Assembly (NCBI RefSeq): GCF_945859685.1
Contig: NC_079148.1
Span: 56,306,421 to 56,370,420 of the forward strand
Source of the DNA: Eupeodes corollae
Lineage: Eukaryota; Arthropoda; Insecta; Diptera; Syrphidae
Reading direction: 5' to 3'
DNA length: 64,000 nt
In this document: positions 45,005 through 54,936 of the stretch, piece by piece
Numbering within the stretch: position 1 is the stretch's first letter
How the letters are laid out: each line of letters begins with the position of its first letter
Translations under genes and position numbers: made by a program
Notes under the pieces: model-generated
The model's database searches: none
Told to the model about the DNA's origin: nothing
The model's input: only the letters and a program-made list of their open reading frames with translations

Positions 45005-47995
45005 AAACATCTATATTTTATTACCTTTCATTTGAAGTTTATTTTTTGAAAATCGGAAAAGAACTTCTGAAGTTATGAGCACTTTTTGATAATTTTTATT
45101 CAAATTATTTTAAACATACATTTTAACGACCAACAGCCCAGAAATTTGCTCGATTTTGTTTTCGCGGATGTTTAAGACGCTTTTTTGGAGCTTGTAGTTG
45201 ACATAGCGAAATGTTTTATATACCAAAATGTTTGTTTTTTTGTCAAGAATATAAAGAAACTTGAATTTTGAAAATTAGATGGAAAATAGAAATGTTAGGC
45301 TCTATTTTCCAAAAAAAAACAAATTTTTTAGATTCTAACCCCTAAGTTTTTCAATTTTCTTGATAAAGTAATTTAAGTTAATTCATCATCTTTGTGACAA
45401 ATTAAGCTTTCAGAAAACATCTCATTCATGAAATTCGATGCAATACTTTCCGAATTAAAGCCGTTTTACTTTCACTTTAACGATAATTTTTCAATTTTCC
45501 TTGCATTTACCTATGAAAATTTGTACAAGTTACAAATATAGAGTGTCACACAGATTGCGCCAAAATTAAAACTATAAGTTCCTGGGGTCATTTTAAGACG
45601 AAAAACTTATGAGACAATTTTTTCGTTTCTGCTTCCTTTTCGAGTTATAACGGTTTTTATGATTTTCAAACAAATCATCTTAACTATGTCAAATTTGAAC
45701 CGATTATCGATTTTATTTGGCTGAATAAAAATCTTTTAAACTTGGCTCACAAGTATATTTCATTACCTCTCATTTGTGGCCTATTTTATGAAAATCGGAT
45801 TAGAACTTCCGAAGTTATGAACAATTTTTGATAATTTTTATTCAAATTCTTTCAAACATAAATTTAAACGACCAACAGCCCAGAAATTTGCTCGTGTTTG
45901 TTTTCGCGGATGTTTAAGACGCTTTTTTGGAGCTTGTAGTTGACGTAGCGAAATGTTTCATATACCAAAATGTTTGTTTTTTTGTCAAGAATATAAAGAT
46001 ACTTGAGTTTTGAAAATTAGATGGAAAATAGAAATGTTAGGCCCTATTTTCCAAAAAAATTGATTTTTTTTAGATTCTAAGGCCTAAGTCATTCAATTTT
46101 CTCGATAGAATTATTTAATTTAATTCATCATCTTTGGGACAAATTAAGCTTTCTGGTGACATCCCATTCATAAAATTTGGTGCAGTATTTTCCGAATTAA
46201 AGCCGTTTTACTAACAGTTGAACGATAAAATTTCAATTTTCCTTGCATTTACTTATGAAAATTTTTACAAGTTACAAATATAGAGTGTCACACAGATTGC
46301 TCCAAAATTAAAACTATAGGTTCCTGGGGTTATTTTAAGACGAAAAACTTAAGAGACAATTTTTTCGTTTCCTCTTCATTTTCGAGTTATAACGGTTTTT
46401 ATGATTTTCAAACAAATCATCTTAACTATGTCAAATTTGAACCGATTATCGATTTTATTTGGCTGAATAAAAATTTTTTAAACTTGGCTCACAAGTATAC
46501 TTCATTACCTTTCATTTTTGGCCTATTTTATGAAAATCGGATAAGAACTTCCGAAGTTATGAGCAATTTATGTAAATTTGTGTTCAAATTCTTTCAAACA
46601 TAAATTTAAACGACCAACAGCCCAGAAATTCGCTCTAGTTTGTTTTGACGGATGTTTAAGACGCTTTTTTGGAGCTTGTAGTTGACGTATCGAAATGTTT
46701 TATATACCAAAATGTTTGTTTTTTTGTCAAGAATATAAAGATACTTGAGTTTTGAAAATTAGATGGAAAATGGAAATGTTGGGCCATATTTTCCTAAAAA
46801 AAAGATTTTTTTTAGGTTCTAACGCCTAAGTCATTCAATTTTCTCGATTGAGTAATTTAACTTAATTCATCATCTTTGTGACAAATTAAGCTTTCTGACG
46901 ACATGTCATTCATAGAATTCGGTGTAGTACTTTTCAAATTATAGCCGTTTTACTTTCACTTGAACGATAAAATTTCAATTTTCCTTGCATTTACCTATGA
47001 AATTTTTTACAAGTTACAAATATAGACTGTCACACAGATTGCGCCAAAATTAAAACTATAGGTTCCTGTGGTCATTTTAAGATGAAAAACTTAAGAGACA
47101 ATTTTTTCGTTTCCTCTTCATTTTCGAGTTATAACGGTTTTTATGATTTTCAAACAAATCATCTTAACTATGTCAAATTTGAACCGATTATCGATTTTAT
47201 TTGGCTGAATAAAAATTTTTTAAACTTGGCTCACAAGTATACTTCATTACCTTTCATTTTTGGCCTATTTTATGAAAATCGGATAAGAACTTCCGAAGTT
47301 TTGAGCAATTTTTGATAATTTTTATTCAAAGTCTTTCAAACATAAATTTAAACGACCAACAGCCCAGAAATTTGCTCGTGTTTGTTTTCGCGGATGTTTA
47401 AGACGCTTTTTTGGAGCTTGTAGTTGACGTAGCGAAATGTTTTATATACCAAAATGTTTGTTTTTTTGTCAAGAATATAAAGAAACTTGAGTTTTGAAAA
47501 TTAGATGGAAAATAGAAATGTTAGGCCCTATTTTCAAAAAAAAAAAGATTTTTTTTAGATTCTTACGCCTTAGTCTTTCAATTTTCTCAAAAGAATTATT
47601 TGATTTAATTCATCATCTTTGGGACAAATTAAGCTTTCTGGTGACATCCCATTCATAAAATTTGGTGCAGTATTTTCCGAATTAAAGCCGTTTTACTAAC
47701 AGTTGAACGATAAAATTTCAATTTTCCTTGCATTTACTTATGAAAATTTTTACAAGTTACAAATATAGAGTGTCACACAGATTGCTCCAAAATTAAAACT
47801 ATAGGTTCCTGGGGTTATTTTAAGACGAAAAACTTAAGAGACATTTTTTTCGTTTCAGCTTCATTTTCGAGTTATAACGGTTTTTATGAATTTGGTACAA
47901 ATCTTCTTTAACTGTCTACAACTCGGACCAATGTTGACCTATTCTTGATTTGTTTTTTTATTTGAGCAAATATTTTGTAATCTTTAAAATGGCTC
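45005..47995. repeat. 742-bp tandem array with A-B-A-B order
   Basis: The landmark CGACCAACAGCCCAGAAATT (variants) starts at 45127, 45869, 46611 and 47353, exactly 742 bases apart. Units 1 and 3 share ACTTTCAC, TTTGTGAC, TTGCGCC and GGTCATT. Units 2 and 4 share ACTAACAG, TTTGGGAC, TTGCTCC and GGTTATT at the same places. The repeating block is therefore a 1484-bp dimer present twice. Edges decay on both sides. Confidence 0.95.
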
Positions 47996-48529
47996 ACAAC
48001 TTTTTTCGTGCGAATAACGGTTCTGTCGCAATTACATTAAAGTGTGAAAATTGTTCTTTTTTAAGTTTTTTGTTTCAGTTTTTTATTGTTTTATTCAAAA
48101 AAACACGTTATTAAGTATACTTTTTTAACAGTAATTCTACTAGATTAGTTTATTTTCTTAAAATGACTTAATATATTTTTACAAAAGAACATATTTTAAA
48201 ACTTTAAACAAAGAAATTTTTTGAAAATTGTATTGAATTAAATTAGATTTAAATATGAATTCATATTTGCTATAAGTTACATAACTGAAATGAACAAGGT
48301 GCGCCACCTCGTAGAGAACCAGGGCTAGTTACTTACAACATTCGACCATTCTTGTGTGGAGTATTTTCAGCGATGGAGGGGTCTGAAAATAAAAAAATAT
48401 CTTAAGAAACGTCAATTTTCAATATAAAACTATCGATATTTAATAAATGTATTTATACAATCAGCTTAATTGGCATTAAACAAAAATAGATTAGTTAAGA
48501 ATTGTTTTTTTTAATTACTTAGAGTTTTA
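47996..48529. other. Intergenic
   Basis: AT-rich DNA. A less AT-rich stretch near 48300-48395 (GTGCGCCACCTCGTAGAGAA and onward) may belong to the SINE that follows but is not confirmed. Confidence 0.4.
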
Positions 48530-48648
48530 TGTCATGAAACTATAGTCTGACCCATTCCACGAAAGAAGCAGTACCCGTGACAAAAACTTTAGATGGTATA
48601 GGCAGGGATCGAACCCAAGACCTCTGGCATGACAGTCCAACGCACTTT
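48530..48648 (-). mobile_element. tRNA-derived SINE fragment
   Basis: On the - strand: GTGCGTTGGACTGTCATGCC, AGAGGTCTTGGGTTCGATCC and CTGCC. GGTTCGATCCC is a good polymerase III B box in a tRNA-like context. The A-box half is missing where the LINE poly-T begins (48649). Confidence 0.7.
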
Positions 48649-50595
48649 TTTTTAAATTTATTTTTATTAATTCAATCTTAAACCTATTTTTAAGCTAGAC
48701 AAAAATTCATAAAACTAGCCTAATTATCCATAACTTACAACTAACTTAATGGTCCCATACGGACACTCTAAGTTAAACTATAACACTTACTACTAATGCC
48801 TTTCGGCGCTAAGATCTATTTTAACTTCAATTCAATTTTATTAATTTTTATTAATTAGAAAATTTAAAAAAAAAACCTATTATCAATATCCTTTTTATTT
48901 TTGCTTAAAAACTACTTAAATAAGGTCCCTAATATAAAACATAAAACTAACTTAAACTACCTATTCTACCTATAAACTACTTAAAACTAGAACAACCACA
49001 GCAGTAAATCTAACGTTTTTTGTTTCTATATTTTACTGTTTTTTTTTTTTGTATGTTTTTTTAATTTTTGTTTTGTTTTTTTATATTCCATGTTTTTTTT
49101 TTTTAATTTTTTTGTTTTTTTTTTATTTTTTAATTTTTTTTTTATTTTTTTTTTGTGCCACCATGCCTATTCTACTTAAAACTAAACCCTAAAACTATAA
49201 AACAAGTATGTAAGCCGGCCAAGGCTTAAAACCCCATCTCGACTTCCCACTAGTAAGTGCCGATTAAAGCCACCAAAACTGGTTCTCCTGCTTCACCCTA
49301 TCAGTTCGGTCCCGTTCGGACACAGCCCTACTGAACCGAAGGAACTCTGCTCCGTCTTGTGCCATGACGTCCCGATTGTACAGGAGTCGCCTACCCACGG
49401 TTCTTCGTCTGACGTGGTAGATTAACGGAACTGCCAATCTATCCTGTATCAGACCGCATTTGTCTAAAAAGAGGAATGCCTCTGGTGGAATGAAGCCGCT
49501 CAAGCGTACACTCTCAAAATACTCGTCGTTCGGATAGAACGCCCCGAAAATTAAATTGTTGGTCGATGACATAGCTCTTGCAATGTGACCTCGAACGAGT
49601 TTTATCACGAAATTGTCAATTCTGTTGATTCGAGCCCCGCTGTATAGGACCTCGTTGGAATAGTAATGCACATAAGAAGATTCACCTGTTCGATATAAGC
49701 CGGAACAGCGTCGTAGACACTGCCGCTCGAACACCCGAAACTTCTCCATCGGGGAAGGAGCAACGTTGAACCACACAGGACAACCATACACGATCATTGG
49801 CCGTATGAGGGCCATGTAGGAAATTACCTTCACTCTGGGGTCAAGTCAACTACTAAAAAACAGCCGTTTCGTCAGAGCGAAGGCTCCTCTGGCCCTGGTC
49901 AGAGCAGCATTTATATGTCTGTCGAAATATAAATACTGATCTAACCAGATACCGAGGTACTTCACAACACTTTTGGTCGCCAATGGCTGCCCGTGAAGAT
50001 CAACGATGACCATCTTGCCCCAATTCTTGCACGTATCCCTCGTGGCCCCAGCCAACGGAGTCTGGAACAGAATTGTCTCCGACTTCTGGACTTCTTGCTC
50101 GTCGACGTACGCAATTGCCTTTGTTAGACTACCTATCAGACTGCTGGTGTAAATGCTGAAGAGAATCGGCGAATTTACCGCTCCCTGTTGAAGACCATTT
50201 CTAATTGAGAATGTTGTGGTAGAAGTTACATTGCCACTTTTGACAACAAACTTTCTACCATTAAGTATATCATAAAGTATATACAACAATGGCTTGCTTA
50301 TGCCAAGCCTGCTCAGTTTCAGGTAAAGACCCTCTAACCATACGGTGTCAAAGGCCTTTTTCAAATCAACTAGAACAGCACCTGTGCATTGTTGTTTTGA
50401 TTTATTCCATTGGATATCAGAAACGAGTTTAGACGCAGCATGAATTGTGTCATGACCCGCCTTGAACCCGAACTGTTTATCCGGAATTATTTTGTTGTCC
50501 ACAGCCCACTTACAGTACAACACACTAGCCATCATGCTACGGGTATTCTTCAAATTTTCAATTTTATCAAGAACTAGAAGACATAAAATCATCTT
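48649..50595 (-). mobile_element. Degenerate Jockey-like non-LTR retrotransposon
   Basis: On the - strand the coding parts are 50592-49846 and 49833-49264, followed by about 600 bases of A-rich 3' region ending in a T run (+ strand) at 48649. It is 5'-truncated within the reverse transcriptase. No target duplication was found. Confidence 0.85.
49264..50592 (-). pseudogene. LINE reverse transcriptase, broken
   Basis: First part (50592-49846): KQFGFKAGHDTIHAASKLVS, VLVDLKKAFDTVWLEGLYLK, SIRNGLQQGAVNSPILFSIY, then AYVDEQEVQ where A-Y-A-D-D is expected, so the catalytic Asp pair is lost by deletion, then SVVKYLGIWLDQ. Second part (49833-49264): SYMALIRPMIVYGCPVWFNV and a C-terminal thumb-like tail. 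The two parts are split by a short frame break near 49840. Confidence 0.85.
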
Positions 50596-52055
50596 ATTTT
50601 CAGTTTTTGATCAAGCAATACATTTTTAAAAAAATAATAGTAGATAATCTTAGAGTTTTCACAAATTAGACTCTAAACATTTTTTTTAATATGTTTTCCA
50701 TACATTTTGAGTTTAAAACAATTTTTTTTCAAAAACTATGCATAGTTTTCACTTGATTTAAAACAAGCTAATAAACACAAGCTTTGGCTTTAAGAAAATG
50801 TATAAAACTTAGTTTTAAGTATTACCAATATTATTTAATCATTTTTTTCTATTTAACATACATATTTTTTTAAATTTCCCCTACCGCCAAAACGGGGGGA
50901 GATAGACACCCCCCTCCCAAAGTAAAAAATTCTTGTTTTTAATGTTCTATAAAAATCCGTCATTTAACTTTGTCGCCTGAGTTATCGTACTCTGCCCAGA
51001 CCTCTTATTGGAACATCACAAGGCTGACAAGAAAATTGAGGACCATTAAGATCCTTGAAGACCTCAAAAATTCCTCAAGGCCGTCAATACCTCACACATT
51101 CTACATGATTTTCAAAACTATTTAAGACCATAAAAACTGTTAAGAACCGTAAAAACACCTCCATACCTTCAAGGTTTATTAAAAACATCAACATTTCTTA
51201 AGATCGTCAAAACACTTCGGGACCATGGAGAATTCTCAAGACAAATAAAGCTTTTAAAGATATTAAAGACATTCGTGGCAGTGGCTCTCCAAAGCGGCAA
51301 AAACTTCTTTATACTGTACGGAGTTTTCAAAACCGGATACACTTCTACAGCCTTTCAAAACCTTCTAGAAGAATTAGGGTTCTCAAAAAGTCCATAGTCC
51401 TTGAGAAGTCTGTACTTTCTTTCAAATTGAAGGAAAATGATTTAATTATTTTGTTTATTCGTTGTTCGGCTGTCAAAAGCAATGTTGACGTTGTAATTTA
51501 TTTCGCATGACTTTTGTAGTCGAATATTTTGTTGATGTTAAAGTTGCTGTGTCAATCTCTTTCTCCTAAAAGGAATAGATGACATCAACACGTATATACC
51601 AATGAATGTATAACCTAGTTTCATATTATTATGTTATCTTAAATTCTTACTTTTATAACAATGATGTCAAAATTTCAAGCAACTAGTTGCCTCGTGTGAA
51701 AGGGGTTTTATGATGTTTAAAGAAAAATATTATAATCGAACATACTTTTACGCTTCAAACAGTCCCATTTCTTTCTTCGTTAAGTTTTAAGATGTTTCCA
51801 AAATTTGCTCGGCTTAGCTTATTGCATTTCTCTTTTCGGCTGTCATTTGTATACACAAAAAATGGCCTAGGCTATGTGAAGTGCTATCTAAATTGATAAA
51901 TATCCAAAAAGATAACAAAAATTATTAGTATTTTATTTAGAGAATCCCTTTCGGCTTAGTAAGTACGTCATAATGATTAAGTCTTTGAGTGCCTGTTTTT
52001 ATTATGCCTGTACATTTTAAAGATTTGCAGCTGACGTGGACGACGAAGTGAAGAA
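50596..52055. other. Upstream region of glucosidase gene
   Basis: AT-rich flank. 51010-51410 has loosely repeated TTAAGAcCgTcAAAAC-like motifs without a fixed period. A C/G-run stretch lies at 50878-50930. The 5' leader probably begins within the last few hundred bases; no TATA box was chosen. Confidence 0.4.
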
Positions 52056-54587
52056 ATGGCACGCCAACGGAAAGCCGGAGGAAACTCCAATTCGGCTACA
52101 ACCCCGACAACAACTAGCAGTAGTACACACAGCTCTCAACAACAAACCCCACTACCAAAGAAGCCATCGAAACCAGCTCAGAATCCTGGCAGAAGCAGAA
52201 CCACAGATTCGGGTCTTTTCATATTGAGCAAATGGAAGACCATCATTGGTTGTGTTTGCTTGGCAATTGCGTCATACTTTGGATACCTGGGATATCTAGA
52301 GACTAGAGTCAATACTCCCTATGACAGTGATAAAATGGTCCAACGGACCGGCCTGGACGACCCCGATAGGTATTGGGGCTCGTATCGACCCGGCAACTAC
52401 TTTGGATTGAAGACACGAGATCCCCACTCGCTGGTGATGGGACTGATGTGGTATTCACCACAGAATCTGGGTCATGGTGGTAAAGGCATTCGCCACTGGT
52501 GTGAAATCAGCGACAACCTTGACACGTACGGATGGACGCATCACGATGGAAGGACTTTTGGCATGCAGGAAATCCATGATCTTCCTTTTGAGTTGAAGAC
52601 TTCGTTTGTCAAGTACCCTGGTAAGCAGTTCGGTGGAGATTGGACATCCAGGATCAGTGTACGTAACTACACCAATGCCTGGAATAGCCAGATATCTCTT
52701 ATCTGGTATGTTGCTCTCGATGAACGCACCAACGGCCACATCAAGTATGTTCCCGACGAGCGGTCGTCTGAGCCCGGAATCTATGGAGAAACATCGGGAC
52801 TTGGAGAATTCCAAGTAAAAATCAAACCAGTCAAAGGCAAACTGCTCCACAAATCGCATTTGAGTTCAGCCGCTCATTCTCTGAAAGACCTAAAAGAAAT
52901 TATTTTCGCCCATTTCAGGGAAGTAACCACAAAGTCAGGAAGAAGATTCATATCTTTGCCTGGAGAAATGATCTCATCAACCAGCCATGTAGCTGATCCG
53001 AACTTTATCGCAGTTCAACTGACTGGCGAATTGGACTTCGCTATAGACATCACCTATCAGTCGACCTCGGGCTTTTCAGTTGGCGAAGATATTCCTAAGC
53101 CGCCAGTTGGACGAGAGTACACAAAAACACTCGAAGAGAAGATCGAAGGTTTTAACGAAAAATTCGAAGAAGTATTTCACCTACGTGAGAAGGGCTACTC
53201 AGCTGAGGAGGTGAAGTTTGCCAAATATGCCGTAAGCAATATGATTGGAAGCATTGGATACTTCTATGGATCGTCTAAGGTGCAGAGCGTGTACACCAAG
53301 AACCCAGTGCCGTACTGGAAAGCTCCTTTGTATACTGCCGTTCCCTCGAGATCGTTCTTCCCACGAGGATTCCTTTGGGATGAAGGCTTCCATGGACTGT
53401 TGATTTCTTCATGGGATTTGGATATCTCACTCGATATTATCTGCCATTGGTTTGATTTGTTAAACGTTGAGGGATGGATTCCCCGAGAACAGATTCTTGG
53501 TGTCGAAGCTCTGGCTAAGGTTCCGGCAGAATTTGTTATCCAAAGGAACACAAATGCAAATCCACCGACATTCTTTCTGACGCTGAAAAAAATTCTTACC
53601 CAGCACAGGAAGGAGCTTTCTGTGAAAGGTCGTTTTGCAACTCTGGAGAGGTTATACCCTCGACTTCAGACATGGTTCGCTTGGTTTAACAACACTCAAA
53701 AGGGTGATGTGCTGGGAGCATACCAATGGCGAGGTCGGGATGCCCAAAGCGAACGAGAATTGAACCCTAAAACACTAACTTCTGGACTGGATGACTTTCC
53801 TAGGGCGTCACATCCAACATCCCAGGAGCGCCATGTCGATCTTCGTTGCTGGATTGCGTTTGCGGCCAGCGTCATGGCAGAGCTTTCTACATTGCTTGGC
53901 AAGAACGATGCCAAGTACTACGAGACATCCTCCTTCTTGTCGGACAATAAGCTGCTCAATGACCTCCATTTGAGTCCCTTCACAGAAACCTATGCGGATT
54001 ATGGTCTGCATACGGATTCGGTTATGCTCAAGCGACCCCAAATCACCCAGCGCAATGCCGCCAAGTATCAGCAGCAGCAGCTGGAGATGGTTAGGGTAAC
54101 TCTTAAGCAACCCGATCTCCGGTTCGTAGATTCCACTTTTGGCTATGCGAATCTGTTCCCATTCCTCTTGGAGATCATCGATCACGACTCGCCGTACCTC
54201 AATAAGATCCTAAAAGACATCCACAATCCCAACATACTTTGGACTAAGTTCGGGCTGCGTTCCCTGTCAAAAACTTCACCACTCTACATGAAACGCAATA
54301 CCGAACACGACCCGCCATATTGGCGAGGTCCAATTTGGATAAACATTAACTACTTGGCCTTGAAGGCTTTGCGGCACTACGGGCGCATCGAAGGACCCTA
54401 TGCCGCCGATGCAAGAACCATTTACAATGAACTTCGACAGAATGTGATCGGTAATATATTCAGAGAATACCAAAGAAGCGGTTATATTTGGGAACAATAT
54501 GACGATCAGACTGGCAGAGGCAAGGGATGCTCTCCATTCACGGGATGGAGCTCATTGGTTGTACTTATCATGTCCGAACAGTACTGA
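52056..54587 (+). CDS. GCS1: Mannosyl-oligosaccharide glucosidase (alpha-glucosidase I, GH63)
   Basis: Single exon, 843 residues, the usual length for the family. In the ER it removes the outer alpha-1,2-glucose from Glc3Man9GlcNAc2 on new N-glycoproteins, the first trimming step before calnexin binding. The layout is type II membrane: a basic, Ser/Thr/Gln-rich cytosolic tail (1-60), one membrane helix (about 62-81, TIIGCVCLAIASYFGYLGYL), then lumenal domains. NYFGLKTRDPHSLVMGLMWY opens the N-terminal beta domain. FPRGFLWDEGFHGLL (about 435) and YWRGPIWININYLAL (about 755) are core GH63 signatures, and GRGKGCSPFTGWSSLV closes the barrel. The start ATG has an AGAAATGG context. The GC-richer coding frame contrasts with its flanks. 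Confidence 0.95.
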   Translation: MARQRKAGGNSNSATTPTTTSSSTHSSQQQTPLPKKPSKPAQNPGRSRTTDSGLFILSKWKTIIGCVCLAIASYFGYLGYLETRVNTPYDSDKMVQRTGLDDPDRYWGSYRPGNYFGLKTRDPHSLVMGLMWYSPQNLGHGGKGIRHWCEISDNLDTYGWTHHDGRTFGMQEIHDLPFELKTSFVKYPGKQFGGDWTSRISVRNYTNAWNSQISLIWYVALDERTNGHIKYVPDERSSEPGIYGETSGLGEFQVKIKPVKGKLLHKSHLSSAAHSLKDLKEIIFAHFREVTTKSGRRFISLPGEMISSTSHVADPNFIAVQLTGELDFAIDITYQSTSGFSVGEDIPKPPVGREYTKTLEEKIEGFNEKFEEVFHLREKGYSAEEVKFAKYAVSNMIGSIGYFYGSSKVQSVYTKNPVPYWKAPLYTAVPSRSFFPRGFLWDEGFHGLLISSWDLDISLDIICHWFDLLNVEGWIPREQILGVEALAKVPAEFVIQRNTNANPPTFFLTLKKILTQHRKELSVKGRFATLERLYPRLQTWFAWFNNTQKGDVLGAYQWRGRDAQSERELNPKTLTSGLDDFPRASHPTSQERHVDLRCWIAFAASVMAELSTLLGKNDAKYYETSSFLSDNKLLNDLHLSPFTETYADYGLHTDSVMLKRPQITQRNAAKYQQQQLEMVRVTLKQPDLRFVDSTFGYANLFPFLLEIIDHDSPYLNKILKDIHNPNILWTKFGLRSLSKTSPLYMKRNTEHDPPYWRGPIWININYLALKALRHYGRIEGPYAADARTIYNELRQNVIGNIFREYQRSGYIWEQYDDQTGRGKGCSPFTGWSSLVVLIMSEQY

Positions 54588-54936
54588 GGATTTTTAATTG
54601 ATTTTAAAAATAGAAATTGCCATTTGCAAATCTTTAACTTAATATTTTCCATTTTTATTCTTTTTTGTTGGTTTTAATCTATCGACTGCTTGGTAAAAAT
54701 TTTAAGAAAATTAAAAAAAATATATACTTAGGTATAAATTATTCAAACAACTTGTTGCTGTTTATTTATTTTTGAGAAACTTACAGTCTTGTCTCCGAAT
54801 GAGAAATAGTAATCTGGAAATTTGTTTAAACCTTCTTTTTGGTGTTCTAAACATTGTGCAAAAACCGCTGTTTCGTGGTTATCTCCGTTTCTAGAGGTCA
54901 AATGGTGTTAATATCTTTACCAAAATTATTAAGCAT
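54588..54936 (+). other. Glucosidase 3' flank
   Basis: AT-rich 3' UTR and flank. A variant poly-A signal ATTAAA lies at 54710-54715; no AATAAA was seen before the RTE tail. Confidence 0.45.

Noticed and set aside
47082..47315. 77-residue ORF
   Set aside because: It lies in one unit of the 742-bp satellite; the same frame is broken in other units.
52455..54497. Several ORFs of 60-134 residues on both strands inside the glucosidase gene
   Set aside because: They are shadows of the 843-residue GH63 frame.
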